Source of the DNA: Candidatus Poribacteria bacterium
GTDB lineage: Bacteria; Poribacteria; WGA-4E; WGA-3G
DNA length: 64,000 bases
Reading direction: 5' to 3'
NCBI GenBank assembly: GCA_007571305.1
Contig: RKRR01000140.1
Location: 25,476 to 89,475, forward strand
Shown here: one piece after another, positions 16,337 to 26,626 of the stretch
Layout: each line of letters opens with the position of its first letter
Position numbering within the stretch: the stretch's first letter is position 1
The notes under the pieces: model-generated
The model's input: only the letters and a program-made list of their open reading frames with translations
Databases searched by the model: none
What the model was told of the DNA's origin: nothing
Program-made: the position numbers and the translations under genes

Positions 16337-17362
16337 ATGTTTTATAAATATGGTCGTCCGCCTTTTTTCGCTTCCAAAACCGTCGGATTTGCTTTTTTGG
16401 GAGTGCTTTTTTTTATCCTTATTCCGTTTGTATCATTAAGTGAAGCGGCCCCGACAGGAAACCTCGCGTATGCAGTCAACGGGTTCGATGAAAACCTGGG
16501 ACGCTTCGATTGGAATCTCTATACAACAGCAATCAAAGGGACTAAAGATTTTAGAGCCATCCCTTTAAACATCAAAGGGATGTATCCCTCGTGGGGTCCG
16601 AATGGGGATATCCTCTATTTTATCCAACGCGATGCTGGGCACTCTAATGTTTATTCCGTTAATCCCGAAAATCCAAAGAACAAGAAGTTGATTACGCCAT
16701 CGGCTGGCACATATCGGTTTCTTTCGGTTTCTCCGAATGGTAAGAAACTCGCGTTCAACGGTTGGACAATAGATCAATTTCCTCAAGACAATCAGATTTG
16801 GGTGCTGGATATTGACAGCGGTGAGATGGAAGTTATGACAGCAGTGGTACACATGGGATGGCCCTTTTCATTTTGGGGGATGTCCTGGTCACCAAATAGT
16901 AAGCAAATTGCCTTCTCGCTCCAAAGACCGGGCTGGTTGGATCATCTCTACATCTTAGACGTTGAAACGAAAGAGATAGAACTCTTGACCGAACTCCATA
17001 AAGATTTTTATCCTGTATGGGCACCCGATGGGCAACGTATCCTTTTCCTCAGATGGAACAGAGAGTTTGATACGTTCTGCACAATTGATGTTGAAACCAA
17101 AACAATTGAGACCCTGTTTGATGTAGATAAAGCCACCGGTTATTGGGCAGATTGGTCCCCTGGAGGAGACTATATGGTCTATTCCCGATGGGGTTCCATC
17201 TATCTCTATGAATTCGCCACCGATGAAACCGAAGCAATAGTTGAGGTCGGTGGTACTAGTAGCGTATTTGTCATTACGTGGTTGCGGGATGCGGAGATAT
17301 TGCCGGTCGAACCGCAAGAGAAGTTGGTCACGACTTGGGGTAACCTCAAGCAAGGAAATTAA
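16337..17362 (+). CDS. Exported TolB-like beta-propeller with W-x-x-L-K tail
   Basis: A 341-residue protein with an N-terminal signal segment (GFAFLGVLFFILIPFVSLSEA). The body has TolB/PD40-type blades: MYPSWGPNGDILYFIQRD, FLSVSPNGKKLAFNGW, MSWSPNSKQIAFSLQ, FYPVWAPDGQRILFLRW and ADWSPGGDYMVYSRW. It ends EPQEKLVTTWGNLKQGN, the shared tail. AAGGAG precedes the ATG. Likely a periplasmic or surface propeller; the partner is unknown. Confidence 0.8.
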   Translation: MFYKYGRPPFFASKTVGFAFLGVLFFILIPFVSLSEAAPTGNLAYAVNGFDENLGRFDWNLYTTAIKGTKDFRAIPLNIKGMYPSWGPNGDILYFIQRDAGHSNVYSVNPENPKNKKLITPSAGTYRFLSVSPNGKKLAFNGWTIDQFPQDNQIWVLDIDSGEMEVMTAVVHMGWPFSFWGMSWSPNSKQIAFSLQRPGWLDHLYILDVETKEIELLTELHKDFYPVWAPDGQRILFLRWNREFDTFCTIDVETKTIETLFDVDKATGYWADWSPGGDYMVYSRWGSIYLYEFATDETEAIVEVGGTSSVFVITWLRDAEILPVEPQEKLVTTWGNLKQGN

Positions 17363-17421
17363 AAGTAGTATGCACACTCCGCGTGCTGTAACTTCACGCA
17401 CACCCGAAAAAGGAAAAATCG

Positions 17422-19839
17422 GTGTTATCTAGTGTTGAACAAGCGTTAGAATACGACAAAATCCGTGCACTTCTAAAAAAGTACACCGCTTCTCAACTCG
17501 GGACGGCGCGTGTTGACACCCTCGAGCCTTCTACTGATGTCGATAAAGTTCGCTATCTACTCACGTTGTGTAGTGAGACGAAAATCTTTCATCAATTACA
17601 TGGTGGAATACCGCTGAACGGTTTAAAGGATATCCGAAAATCGCTAACCCACGCTGCGAAGGTGGGCGCGCTTTTAAATGCTGAGGAACTTCTTGATGTC
17701 CGAAAAGTCGCACAGATTCCCGTAGACATCTATCGTGCATTTGAGAAACGCGACCGGGAAGATTTTCCTAACCTTTTTGCTATTGTCGATGTATTACCTG
17801 TGTTTCCAGATTTAGTTGAGGCGATTAGTTACTGCATTGATGCTGAAGGGGTTTTGCTGGATCGCGCAAGCCCTGAATTACGTGCCATCCGTCGCAAATT
17901 GTCGCGTCTTCGTGAAAATATACACCAAAAACTGGAAGCGACGCTGCGTTCACCAGAACACCAAAAAGCAATTCAAGAGCAGGTCATCACATCTCGGAAT
18001 AACCGATATGTCATCCCAATCAAACAGGAAGCACGTTCGTCTTTCCGAGGTGTAGTTCAGGGGCAATCTACAAGCGGGGCAACCTTTTTTGTAGAGCCTT
18101 TGGACATCGTTCAGATGAACAATGAACTCCATGAAGCCGCTGAAGCTGAACAACGTGAGATTCGACGCATCCTCCTTGAACTCACAGATCGCGTGCGCGA
18201 CAACCTGCACCAATTAGAACTGTCTTTGGATCTATTGGCAGAGTTCGATTTCTTAAACGCAAAGGCACGTTTTAGCTTCGCGATAGACGCTGTTGAACCG
18301 AAACTGAATACTCGTGGTGTTGTCAAATTGATTGAGGCGCGGCATCCGTTATTGGAGTTCCATCTTCAGAACCAACGAAAGTCCGATGCCAATTCTGGTG
18401 GAGATGAAAGTCTACCGACGCATGTTGTTCCGACAAACATTCATATCGGTAAAGGTTTCAATACGCTGATTATCACCGGTCCGAATACCGGTGGCAAAAC
18501 CGTTGTTCTCAAAACGGTTGGGCTTTTAGCACTCATGGCACAATCGGGTTTGCATATTCCAGCGGAACATGGGAGTCAGGTTGCTATCTTCGACCATATC
18601 TTTGCTGACATTGGCGATGACCAAGGGATAGAACAGAGTCTGAGTACTTTTTCCTCACATATCACGAAAATTGCGGAGATGCTTCGAAAAATAGAGGATG
18701 CCGAATATACGCTTGTGTTATTGGACGAGATCGGTGCTGGAACAGATCCCAGCGAAGGAACTGCCCTCGGTATGGCACTTCTTGATTGGCTCGGAGACAG
18801 ACAGGTTAATACTATCGTCACGACGCACTATGGCGCGCTCAAGGCGTATGCCCATACACAAGAAAGTATGGAGAACGCTTCAATGGAGTTTGACTGGGCG
18901 ACCCTACGTCCGACTTACCGACTGCAGATAGGTATACCGGGAAGTAGCAATGCCATAAAAATTGCGTCACAACTCGGGATCCCCTCTGATATTCTTGATG
19001 AAGCACAAACGCATTTGGGGAATAACAACGTGGCTGTTGAAGATCTCCTCGTGCGTTTGCAGCAGACACAAGATGAATTGGAAACAGAACGAGCACTTTT
19101 GCAGGAAAAAATTCAAGAGGCTGAAGTCGCATCCGAGAAACATACACACCTCCTTCAAACCCTTGAAACCGAGCGGAGTGCCTTGAAACAGCAGTCTGAA
19201 AATGAAGCACGCGATATCGTTGCCAATGCTCGGAGAACCATAGAGAAACTGGTCGCTGATATTCGCAGGCAACAAGCCTCTAAAGCCAGTATCCGAAACG
19301 CTTTCTCAGAGATAGAGGCTGCCAAAAAATCACTCAAGAAAGAACCTCGGAAAAAACAGACCAAACAACCGAAGTTCAAAGTTAACGTCGGTGATAAGGT
19401 CAGAGTCAAGAAACTCAACCGATTTGGAGAAGTCATGGCTATTAAACCGCGCGGTAAAACGCCACTTCAGATTTTGGTTGGGAATATGCAAATGCAAGCC
19501 GCCTACCACGAAATCGATTCTGTGCATCCAAAACAAAAAACATCAAACCTCTCAACGTCTGTACTTGATATCCAATATAATAAATCCAATACAATCAGTA
19601 GTGAAATTAATATCCGAGGGATGTTTGTGAAAGAGGCATTGGACTTAACCGATAAGTATCTTGATGATGCGTATCTCGCGGGTATCCCGACAGTTCGTAT
19701 CCTTCATGGCAAAGGGACCGGCGCATTGCGAAAAGCGGTTCATGACGAATTACGTGAGAATTCACGTGTAACCAAATATCAGCTTGCCCCACTCAGTCAA
19801 GGTGGTGAGGGTGTAACCGTCGTCACATTCAAAGAGTGA
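17422..19839 (+). CDS. mutS2: Endonuclease MutS2
   Basis: An 805-residue MutS-family ATPase without the mismatch-recognition domain. The MutS core and clamp occupy the first 320 residues or so. The ATPase has Walker A TGPNTGGKTV, the LSTFSSH signature and Walker B LVLLDEIGAGTDP. A long coiled coil follows (about 520-640). The C-terminal Smr nuclease domain reads DIRGMFVKEALDLTDKYLDD...ILHGKGTGALRKAV. MutS2 proteins act on recombination intermediates and, in some bacteria, split collided ribosomes. Start is GTG at 17422 with AAAAGGA upstream. Confidence 0.95.
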   Translation: MLSSVEQALEYDKIRALLKKYTASQLGTARVDTLEPSTDVDKVRYLLTLCSETKIFHQLHGGIPLNGLKDIRKSLTHAAKVGALLNAEELLDVRKVAQIPVDIYRAFEKRDREDFPNLFAIVDVLPVFPDLVEAISYCIDAEGVLLDRASPELRAIRRKLSRLRENIHQKLEATLRSPEHQKAIQEQVITSRNNRYVIPIKQEARSSFRGVVQGQSTSGATFFVEPLDIVQMNNELHEAAEAEQREIRRILLELTDRVRDNLHQLELSLDLLAEFDFLNAKARFSFAIDAVEPKLNTRGVVKLIEARHPLLEFHLQNQRKSDANSGGDESLPTHVVPTNIHIGKGFNTLIITGPNTGGKTVVLKTVGLLALMAQSGLHIPAEHGSQVAIFDHIFADIGDDQGIEQSLSTFSSHITKIAEMLRKIEDAEYTLVLLDEIGAGTDPSEGTALGMALLDWLGDRQVNTIVTTHYGALKAYAHTQESMENASMEFDWATLRPTYRLQIGIPGSSNAIKIASQLGIPSDILDEAQTHLGNNNVAVEDLLVRLQQTQDELETERALLQEKIQEAEVASEKHTHLLQTLETERSALKQQSENEARDIVANARRTIEKLVADIRRQQASKASIRNAFSEIEAAKKSLKKEPRKKQTKQPKFKVNVGDKVRVKKLNRFGEVMAIKPRGKTPLQILVGNMQMQAAYHEIDSVHPKQKTSNLSTSVLDIQYNKSNTISSEINIRGMFVKEALDLTDKYLDDAYLAGIPTVRILHGKGTGALRKAVHDELRENSRVTKYQLAPLSQGGEGVTVVTFKE

Positions 19840-19908
19840 GATAAAAATAAAATTATAGGTTGGATTGAACAGAGTGAACCCAACACGTTACGAAAAGCAT
19901 TGTAGACG

Positions 19909-19936
19909 CAGAAAACCCAAAAATTCGCGATTCAGA
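19909..19936. repeat. Short intergenic repeat (copy 2)
   Basis: Near copy of the 7380-7407 sequence, with GAAAACCCAAAAATTCGCGA then TTCAGA. It lies after mutS2 and just before a MITE A copy. Confidence 0.5.
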
Positions 19937-19943
19937 AACATAT

Positions 19944-20074
19944 TATAGTAGATTCCATAATTACTTGGACACTCGTAGTGTCGTGTGAACTCGGAAGTTA
20001 TATGTTCTAATGGGGCACAGGAGACTAACGGTCTCCTATGCTACAAGTGTGAATTTATTTTCAGATTTTACTAA
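19944..20074 (-). mobile_element. MITE family A, copy 4 (reverse orientation)
   Basis: Read on the minus strand it shows the same order as copies 3 and 6. On the plus strand the ends are TATAGTAGATTCC and GATTTTACTAATA, and the hairpin is GGAGACTAACGGTCTCC. It ends about 15 nt before the dnaG start, so the dnaG leader is largely MITE sequence. Confidence 0.8.
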
Positions 20075-20090
20075 TAAAGGCAAATTCACC

Positions 20091-21926
20091 GTGAACAGTC
20101 CACAAACAAGAGGCTCTGTGCCACGCGAAACGGTTGATGAGATTCGGAGCCGAAGCGATATCGTTGAAGTCATCTCCGAGTGTGGTATCACTCTGCGTCC
20201 TGCGGGTCGAGATTACAAGGGGCTTTGTCCGTTTCACGATGAAAAGACTCCTTCCTTCACGGTCTCACCGCAAAAGCAGATGTTCTACTGTTTTGGATGT
20301 CAAACGGGTGGCAATGTCATCTCTTTTGTGCAAAAACATGAAGGTAAGAACTTCATGGAGACGCTGGAGTGGTTAGCCGGTAGGCTGAATATCGACTTAC
20401 CGAATCAAGACGTTCGCGAGAGTGCTCATCGAAAACGGTTCACATCTTTAGAAGACCTCAATCGGTTTGCTGTGGAATATTACCATAAGCAACTGCTGAT
20501 TGATGGAGCTAGCGCGTCGGCGATGCAGTACCTCAAGCATCGCGGTGTCCAACCGAAAACACTCCGTTCCTTCCAGTTGGGCTACGCAAAGTCTGGGCAT
20601 CGCGAGCTTATTAAAGTCGCAACAGATGAAGGTTTTACTATCCAGCAACTTGTTGATGCGGGGCTAATTAAAGATGAAGAGCGAGGGCCGCAGGATCGAT
20701 TTTGGAACAGGGTTCTTTTCCCGATTTCCAATGAACGCGGTGTTCCCGTAGGCTTTGGCGGACGCTCGATTTCTGAAGAACATCAGCCAAAGTATTTGAA
20801 TTCTCCCGCGACAGTTCTGTATGATAAAAGTAATATCCTTTACAACCTTGACAAAGCGCGTCAGTCTATCTACAAAAAGCAACATGTACTTCTCGTAGAG
20901 GGGTATATGGACGTTTTGATGCTTTTTCAGTCTGGGATTGAAAATGTAGTAGCGTCTTCTGGCACCTCACTGAGTGAAAATCATGTGAACTTGTTGAAGC
21001 GATTTGCTCCCGAAGTTATCATTGTGTATGATGGGGATGCCTCCGGTTTCCAGGCCGCACAACGCGGATTGCACCGACTGCTTGCAAAGGGCTTGCGGGT
21101 GCGCATTGCCCTGTTACCCACAGGAGAAGATCCAGATTCATTCACGCGACAACACGGGGCTGCCGCGTTCACAGAACTCACAGACAAAGCGATAAATCTC
21201 ATCGAATTTCAGATTCAAGCCGCCATCCAACGGCAGGATATTCATCGGATTGATATGAAGACACAGGTCGTTAAAGACGTAGTGGAGACACTCCTGAATC
21301 TCGAAAATCGCGTAGAACGGAGCGAATACGTCAAATACGCGTCAAGGGAACTCCATGTGGGGGAATCGATGCTTTGGCAGGAATTGCGGGATGCAGGATT
21401 CAAAGAGGCTCCGATTTCCAATCAGCGGAGGCGAGCCAAGGCGAATAACCAGAGATTGACACCCCGCGCACAGATTGAACGTCAATTGATCGAAGCATTA
21501 ATCCAAAGTCCTGCGTTAATTTCAGATGTCAAATCTCAATTTGACTATCAAAGTTTCACGGAACCTCATTTTGTTAGAATCGCGCAGCTGCTGTGGGGGG
21601 CTTGTACGGACGAGGAGCATGTAGATATCCAAACCCTAATGAATGAATGCCCTGACGAAAAACTGAGCGCGTTCATTTCAAGCGCGGTTCTACAGAAAAC
21701 ACCTCCACCGAATCTACGGGCGCGCGTGGAGGGATGTCTTAAAAAACTACAGCATTTCCTCTTGCGAGATCTTGAACAACGTGTTCGCTCGCACGCACTC
21801 GCTGAAGGAGCAGATGAACGGGAAATCCTTGAGGAGTTAGTGAAACTCTCAAACCAAAGACGTGCCTGGCACAATCGTGATACTGTGAACACTCGTGATG
21901 AAAACCCGAATGAAGGAGGAAGTTGA
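20091..21926 (+). CDS. dnaG: DNA primase
   Basis: A 611-residue primase that makes RNA primers at the fork. The CHC2-type zinc ribbon is [17 protein letters not shown]...[11 protein letters not shown] (about 38-68). The catalytic core with TOPRIM has [16 protein letters not shown] and [14 protein letters not shown]. The C-terminal part (about 450-600) is the helicase-binding region. The track ORF opens 27 codons earlier, inside a MITE; GTG at 20091 with AAAGG upstream gives the normal N terminus ([18 protein letters not shown]). The rpoD ATG overlaps its TGA, the conserved dnaG-rpoD arrangement. Confidence 0.95.
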   Translation: MNSPQTRGSVPRETVDEIRSRSDIVEVISECGITLRPAGRDYKGLCPFHDEKTPSFTVSPQKQMFYCFGCQTGGNVISFVQKHEGKNFMETLEWLAGRLNIDLPNQDVRESAHRKRFTSLEDLNRFAVEYYHKQLLIDGASASAMQYLKHRGVQPKTLRSFQLGYAKSGHRELIKVATDEGFTIQQLVDAGLIKDEERGPQDRFWNRVLFPISNERGVPVGFGGRSISEEHQPKYLNSPATVLYDKSNILYNLDKARQSIYKKQHVLLVEGYMDVLMLFQSGIENVVASSGTSLSENHVNLLKRFAPEVIIVYDGDASGFQAAQRGLHRLLAKGLRVRIALLPTGEDPDSFTRQHGAAAFTELTDKAINLIEFQIQAAIQRQDIHRIDMKTQVVKDVVETLLNLENRVERSEYVKYASRELHVGESMLWQELRDAGFKEAPISNQRRRAKANNQRLTPRAQIERQLIEALIQSPALISDVKSQFDYQSFTEPHFVRIAQLLWGACTDEEHVDIQTLMNECPDEKLSAFISSAVLQKTPPPNLRARVEGCLKKLQHFLLRDLEQRVRSHALAEGADEREILEELVKLSNQRRAWHNRDTVNTRDENPNEGGS

Positions 21927-23467
21927 TGATAGATTTAAAGAATCATCCTGCTCTTGATTATCTGGATACCGATGGCAATGGTGAACTTGGATACGAAGAT
22001 GAACTAGCAGAAATAGTCGCCTCAAGCACAGGTTACACAGACGATTCTGTGAAGGTCTACATGCGCGAGATGGGGAAATTTCAACTCCTTGATAAGAAAC
22101 AAGAGGTTGAACTTGCCAAACAGATTGAAGCAGGACATCGTACGGTTCATGAAGCCACCTTCGGCACAGCACTTGCTATTACAGAAGTTCGAAAGCTTCT
22201 CTATAAAATTGTCACGGCTAAAAAACGTGCTTCTGATATTATCGATATGTCTGTTTCCAGTACCTCGACCCAGAATAAGGAGCGGAAGTTACGCGCGCAA
22301 GTCAAAAAGGCGTTAGGTGTACTTGAGAAATTGGAGATAGAACGTCTGACTGATACCCCACCTCCGTCTACTGAAAACGAGGGGAAAACCGCTGCGACAT
22401 CGAAAACTAGGGCCAACCTCATTAAGACGCTTGATGAACTTAAGATTGACCGAGAGGAGATTAGTAAAATCTCTGATCTCGTCAAACAAGCCGAGCATCA
22501 GATTAGCACCTGGGAAGGTGAAATCCAGTACCTTCAGCAGACACATAATATCCCCGATGAATGGCTTAACGGGAGTAACGGAACTGGTCACCAGTTTGAA
22601 ACCGAGGCTGCAAAGTCCGCCTATGTAGACATTGTTCGTCTGCAACGCAATATCCGCCAGCACATGAACGAAATTGGTGTGCCACGGGAACAGCTCAAGA
22701 CCCTCACAGGGCAGATTGACAAGGGTGAATCCGAGGCGCAAGACGCAAAGATGGCGATTGTTGAATCGAACCTCCGACTTGTTGTCAGCATCGCCAAGAA
22801 ACATAGGCACCGCGCATCTGGGCTTGACTTTCTCGACTTAATCCAAGAGGGAAATATCGGGTTGATGCGAGCAGTGGACAAATTTGATTATCAGCGCGGA
22901 TATAAATTTAGCACTTATGCTACATGGTGGATTCGACAAGGTATCACACGTGCTATTGCTGACCAAGGCCGTACTATTCGTATCCCTGTCCACATGCATG
23001 AGCGAATTAACAAAATCAGACGTGTCCAGCGTTCACTCTTACAGGAGTTAGGCACCGAACCATCGGCTGAACAGATTGCCTCCGATCTCAAGATGTCCAC
23101 CAATAAGGTCAGTGAAGCTTTAGCAGTCACACCTGAAATAGCCTCTTTAGATACCCCGATCGGTGAAGAGGATGAGAACCCCCTTGGTGCTTTCGTTATG
23201 GATGTTGACTCTCCTTCCCCTGTCCAAGAAGCAGAATTAAATATACTCAAAGAGCAGATTCAAGAAGTCCTTGCTGAGTTAAATGAGCGGGAAAGAGAAG
23301 TGATTTCGCTCCGTTTTGGGATCGAGGACGGCCATCCAAAGACACTTGAAGAAGTCGGCAGTATTTTCGAGGTAACACGCGAGCGAATCCGGCAAATTGA
23401 GTCGAAAGCACTTCGGAAGTTACGACACCCAAGACGCAGCCGCAAACTCCGAGATTTTGTCAACTGA
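21926..23467 (+). CDS. rpoD: RNA polymerase primary sigma factor (sigma-70)
   Basis: A 513-residue housekeeping sigma factor. Region 1.2 is [26 protein letters not shown]. Region 2 is [15 protein letters not shown]...[16 protein letters not shown]...[19 protein letters not shown]. Regions 3 and 4 follow, with the helix-turn-helix [20 protein letters not shown] near the end. ATG 21926 shares its A with the dnaG TGA, and AAGGAGGA lies 5 nt upstream. The N terminus is odd: residues 14-25, [12 protein letters not shown], fit the EF-hand calcium-loop pattern, which is not a usual part of sigma-70. Confidence 0.95.
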   Translation: MIDLKNHPALDYLDTDGNGELGYEDELAEIVASSTGYTDDSVKVYMREMGKFQLLDKKQEVELAKQIEAGHRTVHEATFGTALAITEVRKLLYKIVTAKKRASDIIDMSVSSTSTQNKERKLRAQVKKALGVLEKLEIERLTDTPPPSTENEGKTAATSKTRANLIKTLDELKIDREEISKISDLVKQAEHQISTWEGEIQYLQQTHNIPDEWLNGSNGTGHQFETEAAKSAYVDIVRLQRNIRQHMNEIGVPREQLKTLTGQIDKGESEAQDAKMAIVESNLRLVVSIAKKHRHRASGLDFLDLIQEGNIGLMRAVDKFDYQRGYKFSTYATWWIRQGITRAIADQGRTIRIPVHMHERINKIRRVQRSLLQELGTEPSAEQIASDLKMSTNKVSEALAVTPEIASLDTPIGEEDENPLGAFVMDVDSPSPVQEAELNILKEQIQEVLAELNEREREVISLRFGIEDGHPKTLEEVGSIFEVTRERIRQIESKALRKLRHPRRSRKLRDFVN

Positions 23468-23617
23468 TACCCCTAAAACTGTTCAATGACGGCTCTACCA
23501 TGTAAGACTGATCTCCGAATCTCGTTCCTAACTATGTGCCTACTGCCTTTGTCTCCCTGATAAGATGGATTTAGAGGTTACTGATTGGTGCCGGTTTCCG
23601 ACAGTTATTAATAAAAT

Positions 23618-23646
23618 TTGAAATTTAATGCGGAGTATGCTATAAT
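23618..23646 (+). promoter_or_regulatory. Promoter for the tRNA-Met/tRNA-Val pair
   Basis: TTGAAA at 23618, 17-bp spacer, perfect TATAAT at 23641; the first tRNA begins 27 nt after the -10 box. Confidence 0.75.
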
Positions 23647-23673
23647 TTTTTTCACGCTTGAATTGCTTTAAAG

Positions 23674-23746
23674 GGGCCCATAGCTCAGTGGTCAGAGCCG
23701 CCGGCTCATAACCGGCTGGTCCTAGGTTCGAGTCCTAGTGGGCCCA
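23674..23746 (+). tRNA. tRNA with CAT anticodon (Met, or Ile2)
   Basis: 73 nt, acceptor GGGCCCA / TGGGCCC, discriminator A, anticodon stem-loop GCCGG-CTCATAA-CCGGC. It lacks the initiator's unpaired first base, so it is elongator Met or a lysidine-modified Ile2. No CCA is encoded. Confidence 0.92.
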
Positions 23747-23757
23747 TATCCCTACAC

Positions 23758-23830
23758 GGGGCGTTAGCTCAGGGGTACGAGCGCTACCTTCACACGGTAG
23801 AAGTCACTGGTTCAAATCCAGTACGCCCCA
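23758..23830 (+). tRNA. tRNA-Val (anticodon CAC)
   Basis: 73 nt, acceptor GGGGCGT / ACGCCCC, discriminator A, anticodon stem-loop CTACC-TTCACAC-GGTAG. It lies 11 nt after the CAT tRNA and presumably shares its transcript. Confidence 0.92.
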
Positions 23831-23858
23831 TTGTTTGTGTCGAATCGAGGAGAGGTAG

Positions 23859-24929
23859 ATGGAAAGTAAGGATACCCCAAATTTCGTCCAAGCAGGCATC
23901 AAGGCTATCGACTGCGACATCCATAACGAAGTCCCAACCTTACAGACGCTTTTTCCTTACATGTCTGATTTCTGGTGCGACTATTGTAGCACCTCAGGCT
24001 TTAGGGGGCCCGATGCAAATGATTATCCGCGTCAGGCACCGCTCACAACGCATCCCGATGCCCCGTCCCCGTGGGATGTGGATATCGAACATGTCCGTGC
24101 AGACCTACTTGATGCTTGGAATCTCGAATACGGTATTCTCAATTGCGCCTATCGCGTGCAAAGCGTTCACAACCCGGACCTCGCTGAAGCCATCGCACAG
24201 GCGACAAACGATTGGCAGATAGAGCATTGGCTCGATCCCGAACCTCGACTTCGTGCTTCCCTTGTTCTTCCAAGCCAACTTCCAGATCTCGCTGCTAAGG
24301 AAATTGAGAGAGTTGGTGGTCATCCGGGGTTTGTCCAAGCAATATTCCCTGTCCGTTCACGTATCCCGTACGGTAACCGCATTTATCATCCGATTTACGA
24401 AGCAGCGGTACGTCACAATCTTGCCATTGGTATTCAGTACGGTGGTGCACCGGGCACTCAGCCTTCACCGACGGGTTGGCCCTCTACATTTTTAGAGGAG
24501 TATAGTGGGATGACACAGGTCTTCCAAGCACAGGTGATCAGCCTCGTTGCGGAAGGCGTTTTCGACCAGTTCCCAGAACTGCGTGTCGTTCTGGTTGAAA
24601 GTGGTTTTACGTGGCTTCCTGCTGTTATGTGGCGCATCGATAAAGAGTGGCGGGGCCTCCGAAACAACACACCGTGGGTGAAACGGCCCCCCTCTGAATA
24701 CATGCGTGAGCACATTCGGTTTACCTTACAACCTATTGATTCACCACCGACACCCAAACAACTTCTTCAGATTATGGGGCAATTGGAATCCGATGAGATG
24801 TTAATGTTTTCAACAGATTATCCGCACTGGCAATTCAATACGCCTAACGATGCTTTCCCCGCGGAATTACCGGGTGCACTCTCTCGTAAAATTTTACACG
24901 AGAACGCCCGCGTTTTCTATCAACTTTAG
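23859..24929 (+). CDS. Amidohydrolase-2 family metal-dependent hydrolase (paralogue 1)
   Basis: A 356-residue TIM-barrel hydrolase of the amidohydrolase-2 group (PF04909), which includes decarboxylases and hydrolases acting on aromatic or lactone substrates. The metal site begins with AIDCDIHNEVP, a D-x-H variant of H-x-H. It ends with the family-typical MLMFSTDYPHWQFNTP, whose Asp is a metal or catalytic ligand, and NARVFYQL. GAGGAGAGG precedes the ATG. A paralogue follows 37 nt later, then a Rieske protein, suggesting a degradative cluster. The substrate is unknown. Confidence 0.88.
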   Translation: MESKDTPNFVQAGIKAIDCDIHNEVPTLQTLFPYMSDFWCDYCSTSGFRGPDANDYPRQAPLTTHPDAPSPWDVDIEHVRADLLDAWNLEYGILNCAYRVQSVHNPDLAEAIAQATNDWQIEHWLDPEPRLRASLVLPSQLPDLAAKEIERVGGHPGFVQAIFPVRSRIPYGNRIYHPIYEAAVRHNLAIGIQYGGAPGTQPSPTGWPSTFLEEYSGMTQVFQAQVISLVAEGVFDQFPELRVVLVESGFTWLPAVMWRIDKEWRGLRNNTPWVKRPPSEYMREHIRFTLQPIDSPPTPKQLLQIMGQLESDEMLMFSTDYPHWQFNTPNDAFPAELPGALSRKILHENARVFYQL

Positions 24930-24966
24930 GTAAATTCCATTTTTTACTCTTTTGGAGATAAGCTCA

Positions 24967-26043
24967 ATGGAAAATACAACGACGAAACGTTCAAAATTTC
25001 CAGTTATTGACACCGACATCCACAACTCTATTCCACCGGGAGGCCTGTCTCCTTATCTATCCGAAAGATGGCAGGAGTACTATAAGACGTTTGGGCTTCG
25101 AGGCCGTATTGGTGGCTATTACCCGCGTGCACTCCTGAATGCCGCACGGCGGGATGCCTGGCCCCCCTCAGGACTCTCTCCCGGGGCAGATTTAGCGTTC
25201 ATGCAGGAGCAACTCCTGGACGCATTTGACATTGAGTACGGCGTGCTAAACCCACTCATGCCTGTCGGTGAGCAGCTCAATATTGAATTTGGTGCCGCAC
25301 TTGCCCGGGCAGTCAACGATTGGCAGGTCGCCGATTGGGTGGAACCTGATCCACGTCTACGCGCCTCCATTGTTCTTACTTATGAGGATGGCGATCTCGC
25401 GGCTGAGGAGATTCATCGCTGCGGTCCCAACCCAGCGTTTGTTCAGATTTTGATCCTCGCACGGACGAGGGATCCGCTTGGTAACCGAAAATATTGGAAA
25501 ATGTACGAAGCCGCCTGTGAATATGACTTGCCTATCGGTATTCACTTCGGAGGCAATCAGGGTCCCATTACAGGTGCCGGGTGGCCCTCATATTACATAG
25601 AAGATCACGGGGGTATGCCGCAAGCCTTCCACACCCACGTCATCAGTTACGTTTGCGAAGGTGTGTTTGATCGTTTCCCAAACCTCAAAATCGTTATGAT
25701 TGAGGGTGGATTCGCATGGCTCCCACCGCTTATTTGGCGACTTGATGCCACCTGGGAAAAACTCCGAGCCGAAATCTCTGATCTTAAACGGAAACCCTCG
25801 GAATACATCCGAGATCATTTCTGGCTCAGCACGCAACCGATGGAAGAGCCTCCGAAACGCGAGTATTTCGAGCAAATGCTTGAGCAGATGGACATGGATG
25901 ATAAGCTTATGTTCGCTACAGATTACCCGCATTGGGATTTTGATGCACCTGACCGGGCTCTGCCCAGTTTCCTGAAATCCGAACTGCGTCGCAAGATCTT
26001 AGCGGACAACGCCCGTGAACTTTACGCATTTGGTAAGCTATAG
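24967..26043 (+). CDS. Amidohydrolase-2 family metal-dependent hydrolase (paralogue 2)
   Basis: A 358-residue paralogue of the preceding protein with the same landmarks: VIDTDIHNSIPPG, GIHFGGNQGPITGAGWPSYYIEDH, LMFATDYPHWDFDAP and DNARELYAF. The ATG at 24967 follows TTTGGAGA; the track TTG at 24952 is part of that site. Two full-length paralogues in tandem suggest a duplication followed by specialisation, or a heteromeric enzyme. A hairpin terminator-like sequence follows. Confidence 0.88.
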   Translation: MENTTTKRSKFPVIDTDIHNSIPPGGLSPYLSERWQEYYKTFGLRGRIGGYYPRALLNAARRDAWPPSGLSPGADLAFMQEQLLDAFDIEYGVLNPLMPVGEQLNIEFGAALARAVNDWQVADWVEPDPRLRASIVLTYEDGDLAAEEIHRCGPNPAFVQILILARTRDPLGNRKYWKMYEAACEYDLPIGIHFGGNQGPITGAGWPSYYIEDHGGMPQAFHTHVISYVCEGVFDRFPNLKIVMIEGGFAWLPPLIWRLDATWEKLRAEISDLKRKPSEYIRDHFWLSTQPMEEPPKREYFEQMLEQMDMDDKLMFATDYPHWDFDAPDRALPSFLKSELRRKILADNARELYAFGKL

Positions 26044-26066
26044 CGGCGATTCCCTTTAAAATTGAT

Positions 26067-26090
26067 AGGCGAGGTTTCCGAGCCTCGCCT
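26067..26090 (+). terminator. Hairpin between amidohydrolase and Rieske genes
   Basis: AGGCGAGG / CCTCGCCT, 8-bp stem with an 8-nt loop and no T tract. It may attenuate rather than stop transcription. Similar GGCGAGG hairpins follow other genes (33759, 30693). Confidence 0.5.
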
Positions 26091-26120
26091 CATTACTGAC
26101 AATCGACAACGAAAACCTCA

Positions 26121-26558
26121 ATGCCTAAATACGTAGTAGCAACCCCAGATGAAATCCCTCCCGGTGAACGTAAAATCGTCGAGATTGGCGGGCGTTCTAT
26201 CGGTATCTTTAATATTGATGGTGAGTTTTTCGCGATCCGTAATAGTTGCCCACACCAAGGCGGTCCCTTATGCAGTGGGCTGGTCACTGGATTTTTAGAA
26301 TCCCCCGTGCCGGGCGACTATAATTACACCCGCCACGGTGAAATTCTCCGATGCCCATGGCACAGTTGGGAATTCGACATCAAAACAGGACAATCTTGGT
26401 GGAGTCCTGCCCAACGACGCGTCAGAAAATACGAAGTCCAGGTCGAGAGTGGTGAGAACATCGAGGCATCCAATGCTGAACGCGAAAAAGGTCCCTATGT
26501 TGCCGATACCTTCCTAGTCACCGTTGAACAACAGTACGTTGTCATCGACATCGACTAA
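26121..26558 (+). CDS. Rieske [2Fe-2S] protein
   Basis: A 145-residue Rieske domain protein. The cluster ligands are C-x-H in NSCPHQGG and C-x-x-H in LRCPWHSWEFD, both complete. No catalytic mononuclear-iron domain follows, so it is a stand-alone ferredoxin component of a ring-hydroxylating or demethylating oxygenase. A loop of about 17 residues (FLESPVPGDYNYTRHGE) between the two ligand motifs is longer than in typical ferredoxins. It follows the two amidohydrolases and probably supplies electrons to an oxygenase acting in the same pathway. Confidence 0.9.
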   Translation: MPKYVVATPDEIPPGERKIVEIGGRSIGIFNIDGEFFAIRNSCPHQGGPLCSGLVTGFLESPVPGDYNYTRHGEILRCPWHSWEFDIKTGQSWWSPAQRRVRKYEVQVESGENIEASNAEREKGPYVADTFLVTVEQQYVVIDID

Positions 26559-26626
26559 CCTAATCGCTATTCAACAGATTCCATGCACACGCCTTAATGG
26601 ATTATGTCTATAGAGTAGGTTTGTGC

